DNA from: Roseiarcus sp963767245 | GTDB taxonomy: Bacteria > Pseudomonadota > Alphaproteobacteria > Rhizobiales > Beijerinckiaceae | Direction: 5' to 3' | Assembly (NCBI GenBank): GCA_963767245.1 | Contig: CAVYDG010000024.1 | Span: 186,001 to 250,000 of the forward strand | DNA: 64,000 nt | Shown here: positions 24,876 to 34,701 of the stretch, piece after piece | Layout of the letters: each line of letters begins with the position of its first letter | How positions within the stretch are numbered: position 1 is the stretch's first letter | Position numbers and translations under genes: made by a program | The notes under the pieces: generated by a model | The model's database searches: none | Told to the model about the DNA's origin: nothing | Seen by the model: the letters and a program-made list of their open reading frames with translations, nothing else

Positions 24876-25505
24876 ATGTCGAACGTTCACGTCGTCGGCC
24901 ACCCGCTGGTGCAGCACAAGCTCACCCTGATGCGCGACAAGACGGTGTCGACCAAGGGCTTTCGCCAGCTGATGAACGAGATCGGGATGCTGCTCGCCTA
25001 CGAGGTTACACGCGATCTTCCGCTCGAGATGGTGGAGGTCGAGACGCCGCTCGCCAAGATGATGGCGCCCACGATAGCGGGCAAGAAGCTGGTGTTCGCG
25101 CCCATTTTGCGCGCCGGCGTTGGTTTTCTCGACGGGATGCTCGATCTCGTACCGAGCGCGCGGGTCGCCCACATCGGCCTCTATCGCGACCCGCAAACCC
25201 TGGAGGCGGTCGAATATTACTTCAAGGCCCCGGCCGACGTCGCCGATCGACTGGTCGTCGTCATGGACCCGATGCTGGCGACCGCCAATTCGGCGGTCGC
25301 CGCCATCGACCGCCTGAAGCGCCGCGGGGTGAAGGACATCCGCTTCGTCTGTCTTCTCGCAGCGCCCGAGGGGATCGATCGGCTGACCAAAGCCCACCCC
25401 GACGTCCAGATCTGGACCGCGGCGGTCGACCAGAAGCTCAATGAGCACGGCTACATCATCCCCGGCCTGGGCGACGCAGGGGACCGCATGTTCGGCACGA
25501 AATAG
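24876..25505 (+). CDS. upp: Uracil phosphoribosyltransferase
   Basis: A 209-residue pyrimidine-salvage enzyme forming UMP from uracil and PRPP. MSNVHVVGHPLVQHKLTLMRD is the family start, followed by ILRAGVGFLDGMLDLVPSARV and the PRPP loop VMDPMLATANSAVAAIDRLK. It ends in GYIIPGLGDAGDRMFGTK, the uracil-binding tail. Start ATG 24876 is fixed by homology. It is divergent from pgsA and convergent with mucR. Confidence 0.96.
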   Translation: MSNVHVVGHPLVQHKLTLMRDKTVSTKGFRQLMNEIGMLLAYEVTRDLPLEMVEVETPLAKMMAPTIAGKKLVFAPILRAGVGFLDGMLDLVPSARVAHIGLYRDPQTLEAVEYYFKAPADVADRLVVVMDPMLATANSAVAAIDRLKRRGVKDIRFVCLLAAPEGIDRLTKAHPDVQIWTAAVDQKLNEHGYIIPGLGDAGDRMFGTK

Positions 25506-25596
25506 GACGCGCAGCGTATCGCGCGCCTCGCACAGATCGGGCCTTGCCCGGCCAGGAAGCGAGGACGCGCCGTCGGAAGGTCTCGGCCGCCGCGTC

Positions 25597-26004
25597 TTAC
25601 TTGCGGCGGCGACGCTGTTGTCCGAGCCCCATCTGCTTCGCCAAAGCCGAGCGCGCCTTGGCGTAAGCAGGAGCGACCATCGGATAGTCGGACGGAAGAC
25701 CCCATTTCTCGCGATACTCTTCGGGAGAGAGGTTGTATTGGGTCCGCAGATGGCGCTTCAGCGACTTGAATTTGCGACCGTCTTCCAGGCAGATGATGTA
25801 ATCGCTGGTAATCGACTTCTTGGGCGGGACAGCCGGCTTGGCGGCTTCGACGACGACGGGTTGCGCGCCAGTCGCCACCCGCACGATTGCTGCGTGAACA
25901 TCGCTAAGGAGCGCCGGCAACTCGCTTGACGGCACGGAATTGTTCGACACATAGGCGGAAACGATCTCCGCGGCGAGTTCAACGTGATTGGTGGATTCGC
26001 TCAT
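25597..26004 (-). CDS. MucR/Ros-family zinc-finger transcriptional regulator
   Basis: A 135-residue DNA-binding protein. The C-terminal half carries the Ros/MucR finger: DYIICLEDGRKFKSLKRHLRTQYNLSP, with Cys, Asp and two His in the positions of the prokaryotic zinc finger (the second Cys replaced by Asp, as in several MucR proteins). EEYREKWGLPSDYPMVAPAYA follows, with an RRRRK tail. The N-terminal helix VELAAEIVSAYVSNNSVPSSELPALL is the oligomerisation region. MucR proteins silence or regulate exopolysaccharide, motility and other genes at AT-rich sites and usually repress themselves; the AT-rich 5' region here would suit that. RBS GGAG about ten bases upstream. Confidence 0.92.
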   Translation of the reverse strand: MSESTNHVELAAEIVSAYVSNNSVPSSELPALLSDVHAAIVRVATGAQPVVVEAAKPAVPPKKSITSDYIICLEDGRKFKSLKRHLRTQYNLSPEEYREKWGLPSDYPMVAPAYAKARSALAKQMGLGQQRRRRK

Positions 26005-26484
26005 TGTAGACGTTACTCCAAAGGTTGCCTCTCGAGACCGCCCTTCTGGCGATCAGCTTCAGGCCATTCTGCTCATCCGACCACGACGAGCGTCCTCATT
26101 ATTTGCCGCTTAGTGCGACTTGGGCGGGTGTGATATAGCCCAAAAGAAAACATCGCACAAGACAATCTACGATGATTTTAACTAGGGCATGAACCGCGAT
26201 TGGTTGAATACTCACTATTGCGCGCGCGAGCGGATGCTGAATTTACATAAAAAAAGAACTTTCTTCACTTGACAGAGCCCGATTAGCGTGCCGTCAACAA
26301 GCTTTCAGCGAATCATCGGGAGGCGTAACGCAAGATGGTTTTGCCTCGATATGCAAGATTGTGATTCTCGCTAACTCTGGGCCAGGGATAGTTCGCGGCC
26401 GCGCTCGCACAGCGGCCGGCCTCTTTCATCTGCGCCGCTGCTTGAGCCGGGGTTGTCGAGCCCAGGACAATCGGGGCGCAAAGG
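26005..26484. other. AT-rich intergenic region between mucR and the Atm1-like gene
   Basis: 480 bases with clearly lower GC than the rest of the window, especially about 26100-26300. A TTGACA (26269-26274) suggests a plus-strand -35 box, but no good -10 follows. A nine-codon frame from ATG 26334 (MVLPRYARL) has a GGGAGG ahead but is too short to call. The region is a sensible place for MucR autoregulatory sites. No RNA gene was recognised. Confidence 0.45.
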
Positions 26485-28470
26485 ATGTCAACGCCGCTGA
26501 AAGCGCCTATATGCGACGTGCCGAACTGGTTGATCGGCGCCTCGTGGGCTCCAATGCAACATCATAAGACGTCAACATTCATCGCGGAGCGCAGAAACCC
26601 CGCCCGGCGGGCGACGCTGACCGGGACGGTTCAGCTTCTGTGGCCCTACATCTGGCCGGCGGACCGCGCTGATCTGAAGCTGCGGGTGTTTCTGGCTGTC
26701 GCGCTGATGCTGGTCTCGAAGTTATTCACGCTCGCAATTCCCTATTCCTATAAGTGGGCGACAGACGCGGTCGCCGGCAAGCTTGCGCCCGACGTGGTCC
26801 CGCTGCAGCAGGTTCTTTTCGGCGCGGTTGGGCTGACGGTGCTCTATGGGGTGTTGCGCATCGTCATGGCCCTGACCCAGCAGGGGCGCGACGCGTTGTT
26901 CGCGGCCGTCGCGATGAACGCGGTGCGCCGCCTGGCGATCGAAGTATTCGAGCACTTGCACCGCCTGTCGCTGCGTTTTCATCTGGAGCGCAAGACCGGC
27001 GGGCTCACGCGGGTGCTCGAGCGCGGCCGCAACGCCATCGAGACCATTATCCGCACCTCGATGCTGACCGCGGCGCCGACCGCCGTCGAGTTCGCTCTGG
27101 TCGTCGCCGCGATGCTGATCTCGTTCGACTGGCGCTACGTCGCGGCGATCAGCGTCACAGTCGTCGTCTATCTGGCGTTTACGACGCTCGCCACCAACTG
27201 GCGGATCGGCATTCGCCGTTCGATGAACGAGAGCGACACGGACGCCAACACCAAGGCGATCGACAGTCTGCTCAATTTCGAGACGGTGAAGTATTTCGGC
27301 GCCGAAGAGCGTGAGGCCGCGCGATACGACAAGTCCATGGCGCGATATGAGCGGATGAGCGTGCGAACCTATGTCTCGCTGGCGGTGCTCAACGCCGGCC
27401 AGGCGGTCATTTTCACCCTCGGCATGATCGTGGTCCTGCTGATGTGCGTCGCCGAGGTGAGGAACGGAACGAAGACTGTCGGCGCCTTCGTGCTGGTGAA
27501 TCTGATCATGCTGCAGCTTTACCAGCCGCTCAATTTCATGGGGATGGTCTATCGCGACATCAAGCAGGCGATCATCGATGTCGAGGCGATGTTCGCCATC
27601 CTGGCCCAGAATCCCGAGATCGAGGACGTTCCCGGGGCGCAGCCTCTGAAGGTGACCGCCGGCGCAGTCCGGTTCGAGAACGTCGAATTCGCCTATGATC
27701 CGGCAAGGCCGATCCTGCGCGGCGTCTCGTTCAACGCGCCCGCGGGCCATACGATCGCTATCGTCGGGCCGTCGGGCGCCGGCAAGTCCACGATCTCGCG
27801 GCTCCTGTTCCGGTTCTACGAGCCGAGCGCTGGGCGTATCCTCATCGACGGGCAGAACATCGGCGCGGTCACCCAGAGCTCGCTGCGGGCTGCGATCGGC
27901 ATGGTGCCGCAGGATACGGTGCTGTTCAACGATACGATCCTCTACAACATCCGCTACGGCCGAGACGGCGCCGGCGAGCCGGAGGTCGTCGCGGCGGCCG
28001 AGAACGCTCAGATCGATGGGTTCATCCGCTCGCTGCCGCTCGGCTATGAGGCGCCGGTCGGCGAGCGGGGCCTCAAGCTTTCCGGCGGCGAGAAGCAGCG
28101 GGTCGCCATCGCCCGGACGATGCTGAAGGCGCCGCCGATTCTGGTCCTCGACGAAGCGACGTCGGCCCTGGACAGTTTCACCGAACTGGAGATTCAGTCG
28201 GCGCTGGAGCGCGTGTCGCGCGGACGTACGACGATCGTGATCGCGCACCGCCTTTCGACCGTGGTCAATGCCGACGAGATCCTTGTGCTCGACAAGGGCG
28301 TCATCGCCGAGCGCGGCGCCCATCAGGACCTGCTGGCGCGGGGTGGAATCTACTCGGCGATGTGGAGCCGCCAGCGGCAGGTCGACGCGGCGCAGGAATT
28401 GCTGCGGCGCGCCGGGAGGGAGGACGATCTAGGCGCTCCGGACGGCCTCGCTTCCCAGCCGGCGCCGTGA
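26485..28470 (+). CDS. ABC transporter ATP-binding/permease of the Atm1/HMT1 type
   Basis: A 661-residue half-transporter: six-span membrane domain at residues about 65-370, then the nucleotide-binding domain at 390-620. The domain has Walker A GPSGAGKST, the signature LSGGEKQRVAIARTML, Walker B ILVLDEATSALD and the H-loop IVIAHRLSTV. The long loop TDANTKAIDSLLNFETVKYFGAEEREAARYD is typical of the Atm1/ABCB7 clan, which exports glutathione-linked sulfur or metal conjugates. ATG 26485 has an AAAGG too close to it; ATG 26554 (MQHHKTSTFIAERR) may be used instead. psd and pssA follow, an order seen in other Rhizobiales. Confidence 0.92.
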   Translation: MSTPLKAPICDVPNWLIGASWAPMQHHKTSTFIAERRNPARRATLTGTVQLLWPYIWPADRADLKLRVFLAVALMLVSKLFTLAIPYSYKWATDAVAGKLAPDVVPLQQVLFGAVGLTVLYGVLRIVMALTQQGRDALFAAVAMNAVRRLAIEVFEHLHRLSLRFHLERKTGGLTRVLERGRNAIETIIRTSMLTAAPTAVEFALVVAAMLISFDWRYVAAISVTVVVYLAFTTLATNWRIGIRRSMNESDTDANTKAIDSLLNFETVKYFGAEEREAARYDKSMARYERMSVRTYVSLAVLNAGQAVIFTLGMIVVLLMCVAEVRNGTKTVGAFVLVNLIMLQLYQPLNFMGMVYRDIKQAIIDVEAMFAILAQNPEIEDVPGAQPLKVTAGAVRFENVEFAYDPARPILRGVSFNAPAGHTIAIVGPSGAGKSTISRLLFRFYEPSAGRILIDGQNIGAVTQSSLRAAIGMVPQDTVLFNDTILYNIRYGRDGAGEPEVVAAAENAQIDGFIRSLPLGYEAPVGERGLKLSGGEKQRVAIARTMLKAPPILVLDEATSALDSFTELEIQSALERVSRGRTTIVIAHRLSTVVNADEILVLDKGVIAERGAHQDLLARGGIYSAMWSRQRQVDAAQELLRRAGREDDLGAPDGLASQPAP

Positions 28471-28525
28471 CATTCGAGGCGTTTGGCGCCATGAGTGCGC
28501 GCGGATTTTCTTCAGGCGCCGGTCA

Positions 28526-29224
28526 ATGAGCATCGTAAAATCGCTGCGCGGTCAGCTCGCGCCGATCCACCCCGAAGGCTATCTGTTCGTTCTCGGATTC
28601 GCGGTCGCGACGCTCATCCTGTGGTGGATGTGGGCGCCGCTCGGATGGCTCGGCCTCATCGCCACTTTGTGGTGCGCGTATTTCTTTCGCGACCCGGCGC
28701 GCGTGACCCCGGTCAGCGGCGACCTCGTCATCGCGCCGGCCGACGGCGTGGTCAGTTTCGCCGGCTTCGGCGCGCCGCCGCCGGAGCTCGGCCTCGGTAT
28801 GGCGCCGATGCAGCGGGTGTCGATCTTCATGTCGATCTTCGATTGCCACGTCAATCGCGCCCCGGTCCAGGGCCGGGTGGCGCAGATCGTCTATCATCCG
28901 GGCCTGTTCCTCAACGCCGACCTCAACAAGGCGAGCGAGGACAACGAGCGCAACAGCATCCTGATCGATACGCCCTCGGGGCGATTTGGCGTCGTCCAGA
29001 TCGCAGGCCTCGTCGCGCGAAGGATCGTCTGCTTCACGCACGAGGGCGCGCTCTTGGGCCCCGGCGAGCGCATCGGCCTCATCCGCTTCGGCTCGCGCGT
29101 CGACGTCTATCTCCCGCCGGGCGCGCAGATCGTGGTCGGCGTCGATTCGCGCACTGTCGCCGGCGAGACGGTGATCGGCAAGGTCGCCGCCGGGGTCGCG
29201 GCGACGCCCTTTCAGCGGAGCTAA
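28526..29224 (+). CDS. psd: Phosphatidylserine decarboxylase proenzyme
   Basis: A 232-residue short-form enzyme converting phosphatidylserine to phosphatidylethanolamine. One or two N-terminal membrane helices (residues 18-52), then VIAPADGVVSFAG and IFMSIFDCHVNRAPVQG with the catalytic His, followed by LIRFGSRVDVYLP. The Gly-Ser of FGS is where self-cleavage makes the pyruvoyl group. pssA follows three bases after the stop, so synthesis and decarboxylation of phosphatidylserine are coupled. Confidence 0.95.
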   Translation: MSIVKSLRGQLAPIHPEGYLFVLGFAVATLILWWMWAPLGWLGLIATLWCAYFFRDPARVTPVSGDLVIAPADGVVSFAGFGAPPPELGLGMAPMQRVSIFMSIFDCHVNRAPVQGRVAQIVYHPGLFLNADLNKASEDNERNSILIDTPSGRFGVVQIAGLVARRIVCFTHEGALLGPGERIGLIRFGSRVDVYLPPGAQIVVGVDSRTVAGETVIGKVAAGVAATPFQRS

Positions 29225-29227
29225 GCC

Positions 29228-30034
29228 GTGAACGAGGCCGGCCCCCTGCCCCGGCCGCCGATCGCGAACGCTTCTCTGCCGCCGCGCGGCCGACGCTTCC
29301 GCGCGGTGCCGCTGAGGCTCCTGATCCCGAACATCATCACCCTGTTCGCGCTCGGTCTTGGCCTGACGGCAATTCGCCTGGCGATGGAGGGGTCGATCGA
29401 ATGGGCGGTGAGCGCGGTCGCGGGCGCCGCCGTGCTCGACGGTCTGGACGGACGGATCGCGCGGGCGCTCAAGGGAACCTCGCGCTTCGGCGCTGAGCTC
29501 AATTCGCTCGCCGACTTCGTCGATTTCGGCGTCGCGCCGGCGCTCGTGCTCTACGTGGCCAACCTGCATGCGGCCAAAAACTTCGGCTGGGTCGCGGCGC
29601 TGTTGTTCGCCATGGCCTGCGCGCTGCGACTGGCCCGCTTCAACATGATGCTCGACGAAGATCAGCCGGCGTGGCGCAAGACCTTCTTCGCCGGCATGCC
29701 CGCGCCTGCGGGCGCGATCGTCGGCCTGTTGCCGATTTACCTTCATTACGCCTTCAATTTCGGCCCTCCGACCGCGCAGTCCGCCGTGGTCGAAAGCCTC
29801 TATGTGCTTGCCATTGCGCTGTTGATGGCCAGCCGGGTGCCACATTTCTCCGGCAAGTCGCTCGGCCGGGTGCCGCGCGAATATGTGGCGGTGGTGCTTG
29901 TCGGCGTCGCCGCCGCGCTATTGCTTCTGTTCAACTTCCCGATGCAGGCGCTCGTCGCCATCACCCTCGCCTATCTGGCCTCGATCCCGTTCGCGGTGAG
30001 GCGCTATCGGGCGCTTGACAGTGCGGCGATGTAG
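29228..30034 (+). CDS. pssA: CDP-diacylglycerol-serine O-phosphatidyltransferase
   Basis: A 268-residue membrane enzyme making phosphatidylserine. The CDP-alcohol phosphatidyltransferase motif is visible as AAVLDGLDGRIARALKGTSRFGAELNSLADFVDFG, that is D-G-x2-A-R-x8-G-x3-D-x3-D. Six to eight hydrophobic segments follow, then a basic C-terminus. RLLIPNIITLFALGLGL is the usual first helix. It begins three bases after psd and forms the classical psd-pssA pair. Confidence 0.95.
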   Translation: MNEAGPLPRPPIANASLPPRGRRFRAVPLRLLIPNIITLFALGLGLTAIRLAMEGSIEWAVSAVAGAAVLDGLDGRIARALKGTSRFGAELNSLADFVDFGVAPALVLYVANLHAAKNFGWVAALLFAMACALRLARFNMMLDEDQPAWRKTFFAGMPAPAGAIVGLLPIYLHYAFNFGPPTAQSAVVESLYVLAIALLMASRVPHFSGKSLGRVPREYVAVVLVGVAAALLLLFNFPMQALVAITLAYLASIPFAVRRYRALDSAAM

Positions 30035-30175
30035 CCGCGAGGCTGGTCTTATCATCCGCACTTGCGCTGAAATCTGGGTGAGGCATCATGGGCCGGCGTC
30101 GGCGCGGCGCCACGGCGCCATTTCCTTCGACTTCAGCGATGGGTATTGTTTGCCGCTCACCGGAATGGCGTCTTG

Positions 30176-31423
30176 ATGTCGAAGCAAAAGCATCGGTCCT
30201 TGCCTGGAATACGCAGGCGCGTTTTTCGCGCCGCATGGATCGCGGCGGCGCTCGCGCTCGCCGCCTGCAATGGCTCCAAGAACGCCTATGTGGCGCCGCC
30301 GCCGCCCAAGGTGGTCGTGGCCCAACCGCTCACGCAGCCGGTCACCCTCTATCTCAACCTGACCGGAAACACCTCGCCCATCAATTCGGTCGATCTCGTC
30401 GCCCGCGTACAGGGTTTTCTCACCGACATCGATTATGTCGACGGCGCCGCGGTCAAAGCGGGCGACAAGCTGTTCGGCATCGAGCGTGATCAATACCAGG
30501 CGCAGCTCGACCAGGCCAAGGCGACTCTCGCCTCAAACCAGGCGACGCTCACCTACAACCAGGCCGAATATCAGCGCCAGGCCGCGCTGGGCAGAAACGA
30601 TTTCGCTAGCCAGGCCACGGTCCAGGAATGGAAATCGAAAGCCGAGCAGGCGCAGGCGGACGTGATGAACGCCCAAGCCGCGATCGAGACAGCCCAGATC
30701 AATCTCAACTACACGACGGTGAGCGCCCCTTTCAACGGAGTCGTCACCCGGCACCTCGTCGATAAAGGCGCGCTCGTTGGCTTTCAGACGCCGACCAAGC
30801 TCGCGACCATCATCCAGCTCGATCCGATCTATGTCTATTTCACCTTGAGCGAGCCCCAAATTCTTCGGATCAAGGTGAACAACGCCAAGGCGGGCATCGA
30901 GTTTCGCACCACCGACCTCTCGAGCATCCCGGTCGAGATCGGGCTGCAGGGCGAGGACGGATTTCCTCACCTAGGCCATATGGACTATGCCGCGCCCCAG
31001 GTGGACGCCTCGACCGGCACGCTGGAAGTCCGCGGCCTGTTCGACAACCAAAAGCGCGGGCTGCTGCCAGGGCTCTTCGTCCGGGTGCGCACGCCGGTCG
31101 AGAAGCTGGACCGAGCGATCCTTGTGCCCGATGTGGCGCTCGGGACGAGCCAGGAGGGGCGCTATCTTCTGGTGGTGGGGCCGGACAACGTCGTCCAGCG
31201 CCGGAACGTCAAGACCGGCGACCGCGAGGGGCCTTACCGGATCATCGAATCAGGACTCGATCCGGGCGACTGGATCGTGACCGAGGGCGTCCAGCGCGCG
31301 ATACCCGGCGCCAAGGTCGATCCCCAGCAGACGAAGCTCGCCGCGGAGCCGGAAACGCCGGCCGCGCCACCCGCCGCGCCCAATGGGACCGGGAAGCCGG
31401 CAGCGACGGATCCGGCGAAGTGA
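30176..31423 (+). CDS. RND efflux pump periplasmic adaptor (membrane fusion lipoprotein)
   Basis: A 415-residue AcrA/MexA-type adaptor. From ATG 30176 a lipoprotein signal ends in LALAACNG, with lipidation expected at about Cys31. Then comes the biotinyl-lipoyl half LTGNTSPINSVDLVARVQGFL, a helical hairpin (residues about 110-170, rich in Gln and Ala: YQAQLDQAKATLASNQATLT), and the second lipoyl half VSAPFNGVVTRHLVDKGALVG. The beta-barrel region is LATIIQLDPIYVYFTLSE. The Ala/Pro-rich tail is low complexity. The permease gene begins 20 bases downstream. No outer-membrane factor or local regulator is present. Confidence 0.93.
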   Translation: MSKQKHRSLPGIRRRVFRAAWIAAALALAACNGSKNAYVAPPPPKVVVAQPLTQPVTLYLNLTGNTSPINSVDLVARVQGFLTDIDYVDGAAVKAGDKLFGIERDQYQAQLDQAKATLASNQATLTYNQAEYQRQAALGRNDFASQATVQEWKSKAEQAQADVMNAQAAIETAQINLNYTTVSAPFNGVVTRHLVDKGALVGFQTPTKLATIIQLDPIYVYFTLSEPQILRIKVNNAKAGIEFRTTDLSSIPVEIGLQGEDGFPHLGHMDYAAPQVDASTGTLEVRGLFDNQKRGLLPGLFVRVRTPVEKLDRAILVPDVALGTSQEGRYLLVVGPDNVVQRRNVKTGDREGPYRIIESGLDPGDWIVTEGVQRAIPGAKVDPQQTKLAAEPETPAAPPAAPNGTGKPAATDPAK

Positions 31424-31442
31424 CGGCGCTGGAGAATCGCTC

Positions 31443-34400
31443 ATGATCTCCCGCTTCTTCATCGACCGGCCGGTTCTGGCCAATGTCCTGGCGCTGTTCT
31501 TCGTCGTCATCGGGCTTGTCGCGCTCGTCAATTTGCCGACCTCGCAATATCCGAACGTCGTGCCCCCGACCGTGCAAGTCACGACGACCTATCCGGGCGC
31601 GAGCGCGACCACCCTCGTCAACACCGTCGCCCTGCCGATCGAGCAGAACGTCAATGGCGTCGAGAACATGCTTTACATGCAGTCGACCAGCGCCAGCGAC
31701 GGCACCTACAATCTCACCGTCACTTTCGCCATCGGCACGAACGCCGACGAGGACGAGATCCTGGTGCAGAACCGGGTCTCGGCCGCGCTCTCGTCCTTGC
31801 CCGCGGAAGTGCAGATCCAGGGCGTGACGACCAAGAAGCAGTCGACGTCGATCCTCGAATTCGTCGCGCTGCGCTCGCCCGACAGCCGCTTCGACAGCCT
31901 GTTTCTCGCCAACTATGCGGTCATCAACGTCGTAAACGAGCTCGAGCGCCTCAACGGCGTTGGCGACGTATCTGTGCTCGGCGCCGGCCAATACGCGATG
32001 CGGGTCTGGCTGGACCCGAACCTCATGCAGGCGCGGGGCCTCACGCCGCAGGACGTCATCACCGTCATCCAGCAACAGAGCCAGGAGGTCGCGGCTGGCC
32101 AGATAGGCTCGCCGCCCGCGGTAAAGGGGCAGGACTTCCAGTACACGCTGAACCTCAATGGCCGACTGAGCGAGGCGCCTGATTTTGAGAACCTGATCGT
32201 CAAGGTCGAACCGGGGGCCGGAGGCCGCATTACGCGGGTTCGCGACGTCGGGCGCGTCGAGCTTGGCGCGCAGATTTACAGCGTGGCGTTCAATCTCGAC
32301 GGCCGCCCTGCAGCCGGCATCGCCGTCTCGCTCCTGCCCGACGCCAACGCGGTCGCTGTCTCCAAAGAAGTCTACGACAAGATGGAGGAGCTCAAGAAGA
32401 GCTTCCCCGAAGGTCTCGAATACATCGTCCCCTACGACACGACGAAATTCGTCAACGCCGCGATCAGCGAGGTCTACCGCACGCTGTTCGAGGCGGGCAT
32501 TCTCGTGCTCATCGTCATTCTCGTCTTCCTGCAGGACTGGCGGGCGATGCTGGTGCCGGCGACGACGGTCCCGGTAACGATCATCGGCGCGTTCGCCGCG
32601 ATGGCGGCGCTCGGTTTCTCGGTCAATCTGCCGACCCTGTTCGCCATCATCCTGGTGATCGGCATCGTGGTCGACGACGCTATCGTCATCGTCGAGGGCG
32701 TGTCGCGCTATGTCGAGCAGGGCATGCCGGGGCGAGAGGCGGCGGGCAAGGCGATGGACGAGTTGACCGGCCCGGTCATCGGCATCACGCTCGTCTTGAT
32801 GTCGGTGTTCCTCCCGGCTGCCTTCCTGCCGGGCCTGACGGGACAGCTTTTCCGCCAGTTCGCGCTGGTGATCGCTTCCACCGCGCTCATCAGCGCGATC
32901 AATGCGATGACCCTGAAGCCGACCCAATGCGCGTTGTGGCTGAGGCCGCCAACGCCCGGCAAGCGGCCCAATTTCTTCGCTCGCGGCTTCAACGCCGTCT
33001 ATGGCGCGGCCGAGCGCGGATACGTGCGGCTGATGACGGCGATGACGCATCGCGCCGCAATCATGGTCGCTTTGGCGCTCGCGCTCGTTTGCTTCTCGGT
33101 CTGGTCGCTGACCCGCGTGCCGACCGGATTCCTGCCGACCGAGGATCAGGGCTACATGCTCGTCGTCACCCAACTGCCTGACGGCGCTTCGAAGGAGCGC
33201 ACGGACGCGGTCCTCGACCGGATCCAGAAGCTCGCCCAGCCCGTCCCCGGCGTCGAGCATGTGGTGACGGTGAGCGGCATCTCGATTCTCGACAATCGCG
33301 CCCACCTCGCCAACGCCGGCGTCGCCTTCGTCGTCCTCAAGGCATGGGACGTCCGGCTGAAGGAACAGGGGCAGGATCAGCTGACGATCCAGCGGAAACT
33401 CAACGGCGCGCTGCAGTCGATCCCCGAAGCCTTCTCCTTCGCGGTGCTGCCGCCGCCAATTCAGGGCGTCGGCAATGTCGGCGGCTTCACCATGCAGGTC
33501 GAAATCCGCAACGGCGATTTCGACTATGACCTTCTCCAAAGCCTCGCCAACACCGTCGTCGCGGACGGCAACGCGCAATCCGGCCTGCAGCGGCTGGCTA
33601 CGACCTTCCGGGCCGGGGCGCCCCAATTCAAAGTGACGGTCGAAAGGACGAAGGCCGAGGCGTTAGGCATCACTGTCGGCCAGGTCTTTTCGGCGCTTTC
33701 CGGCTACGTCGGCTCGAACTATGTCGCGCAATTCAACAAATTCGGCCATGTCTTTCAGGTCTATACGCAAGCCAACGCCGACAAGCGCGCCACGGTCGAT
33801 GACATCCGCAATCTGAAGGTCAGGGCGGGCAATGGGACAATGACGCCCATCGGGACGGTGATCGACGTCAGCCAAGAGACCGGGCCGCCCCTGATCAGCC
33901 TCTACAACCTCTACCCGACAGCGACCGTCGTCGGCTCGCCCGCGCCCGGATTCAGTTCAGGTGAGGCGCTCGATCTGATGGAGCAGGTCGCCGCTCAGGC
34001 ATTGCCGACGGGAACCGGCTTCGACTGGACGGCCATGTCCTACCAGGAGAAGACGATCGGCAGCCAGATCTATTACGTCTTTGGCTTCGCCATCCTGATG
34101 GTGTATCTCGTGCTCGCCGGACAATACGAGAGCTGGATCCTGCCATTCGCGGTCCTTCTCGCGGTGCCGCTGGCGTTGCTCGGAACCGTCGCTGGCCTCA
34201 ACTTTGCGGGCACGGACAACAACCTTTACACCCAGATCGGCATCATTCTGCTCATAGCGCTCGGCAGCAAGAACGGCATTCTGATCGTTGAATATGCCCG
34301 CCAGCAACGGGCCTCAGGAAAGCCTATCCTCGACGCGGCGGTCGAGGCGGCGCGGCTGCGTTTCCGCCCGATCGTCATGACCTCCTTCGCCTTCATCCTC

Positions 34401-34631
34401 GGCGTGCTGCCGCTCGTTCTGGCGACCGGCGCGGGCGGGGCGGCGCGGCGTTCAATCGGCATCCCGGTTTTCAGCGGCATGATCGCTTCGACCTGCCTCG
34501 TGGTGGTATTCGTTCCCTCGTTCTATGTGGTCCTGCAGTGGCTCGAGGAGCGCAGGAAAGGCAAGCCCACGCTGCAGGCCTCAGCCCCGCTCGTTCAGCC
34601 AAAGGACGCGCCCGGATCTTCGGCCGCCTGA
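31443..34631 (+). CDS. RND efflux pump inner-membrane permease (HAE1 family)
   Basis: A 1062-residue drug/proton antiporter of the AcrB type. MISRFFIDRPVLANVLALFFVVIGLVAL is the standard first transmembrane helix, and QNRVSAALSSLPAEVQIQGV lies in the porter domain. TM4 carries VIGIVVDDAIVIVEGVSRY with the paired proton-relay Asp residues, and ALGSKNGILIVEYARQ is the TM10 lysine/asparagine motif. The second half repeats the first, as usual. The substrates cannot be predicted. Together with the adaptor it needs a TolC-like channel encoded elsewhere. Confidence 0.96.
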   Translation: MISRFFIDRPVLANVLALFFVVIGLVALVNLPTSQYPNVVPPTVQVTTTYPGASATTLVNTVALPIEQNVNGVENMLYMQSTSASDGTYNLTVTFAIGTNADEDEILVQNRVSAALSSLPAEVQIQGVTTKKQSTSILEFVALRSPDSRFDSLFLANYAVINVVNELERLNGVGDVSVLGAGQYAMRVWLDPNLMQARGLTPQDVITVIQQQSQEVAAGQIGSPPAVKGQDFQYTLNLNGRLSEAPDFENLIVKVEPGAGGRITRVRDVGRVELGAQIYSVAFNLDGRPAAGIAVSLLPDANAVAVSKEVYDKMEELKKSFPEGLEYIVPYDTTKFVNAAISEVYRTLFEAGILVLIVILVFLQDWRAMLVPATTVPVTIIGAFAAMAALGFSVNLPTLFAIILVIGIVVDDAIVIVEGVSRYVEQGMPGREAAGKAMDELTGPVIGITLVLMSVFLPAAFLPGLTGQLFRQFALVIASTALISAINAMTLKPTQCALWLRPPTPGKRPNFFARGFNAVYGAAERGYVRLMTAMTHRAAIMVALALALVCFSVWSLTRVPTGFLPTEDQGYMLVVTQLPDGASKERTDAVLDRIQKLAQPVPGVEHVVTVSGISILDNRAHLANAGVAFVVLKAWDVRLKEQGQDQLTIQRKLNGALQSIPEAFSFAVLPPPIQGVGNVGGFTMQVEIRNGDFDYDLLQSLANTVVADGNAQSGLQRLATTFRAGAPQFKVTVERTKAEALGITVGQVFSALSGYVGSNYVAQFNKFGHVFQVYTQANADKRATVDDIRNLKVRAGNGTMTPIGTVIDVSQETGPPLISLYNLYPTATVVGSPAPGFSSGEALDLMEQVAAQALPTGTGFDWTAMSYQEKTIGSQIYYVFGFAILMVYLVLAGQYESWILPFAVLLAVPLALLGTVAGLNFAGTDNNLYTQIGIILLIALGSKNGILIVEYARQQRASGKPILDAAVEAARLRFRPIVMTSFAFILGVLPLVLATGAGGAARRSIGIPVFSGMIASTCLVVVFVPSFYVVLQWLEERRKGKPTLQASAPLVQPKDAPGSSAA

Positions 34632-34648
34632 CGACCGCGCGCCCAGAG

Positions 34649-34701
34649 GACGGACTGATCAAACCGGGCGCATGGCTGCCGCTTGGTTTGATGCGTCCGT
34701 C
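34649..34701. repeat. Large interrupted hairpin between the RND permease and infA
   Basis: GACGGAC-tg-ATCAAACC (34649-34665) pairs with GGTTTGAT-gc-GTCCGTC (34685-34701), 15 pairs with one 2x2 mismatch and a 19-base loop. It starts 18 bases after the permease stop. No T run follows, so it may act as a 3' end stabiliser, a Rho-linked terminator or a leader structure for infA, whose start is 169 bases further on. Confidence 0.6.

Noticed and set aside
26334..26363. Nine-codon frame MVLPRYARL with a ribosome-binding site, as a leader peptide
   Set aside because: No attenuator hairpin follows and no codon pattern links it to the downstream transporter.
26722..28323. 533-codon open frame on the minus strand
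   Set aside because: Antisense to the Atm1-like transporter and without any motif.
31242..33626. 794-codon open frame on the minus strand
   Set aside because: Antisense shadow of the RND permease; its composition (Asp, Arg, His rich) is typical of such shadows.
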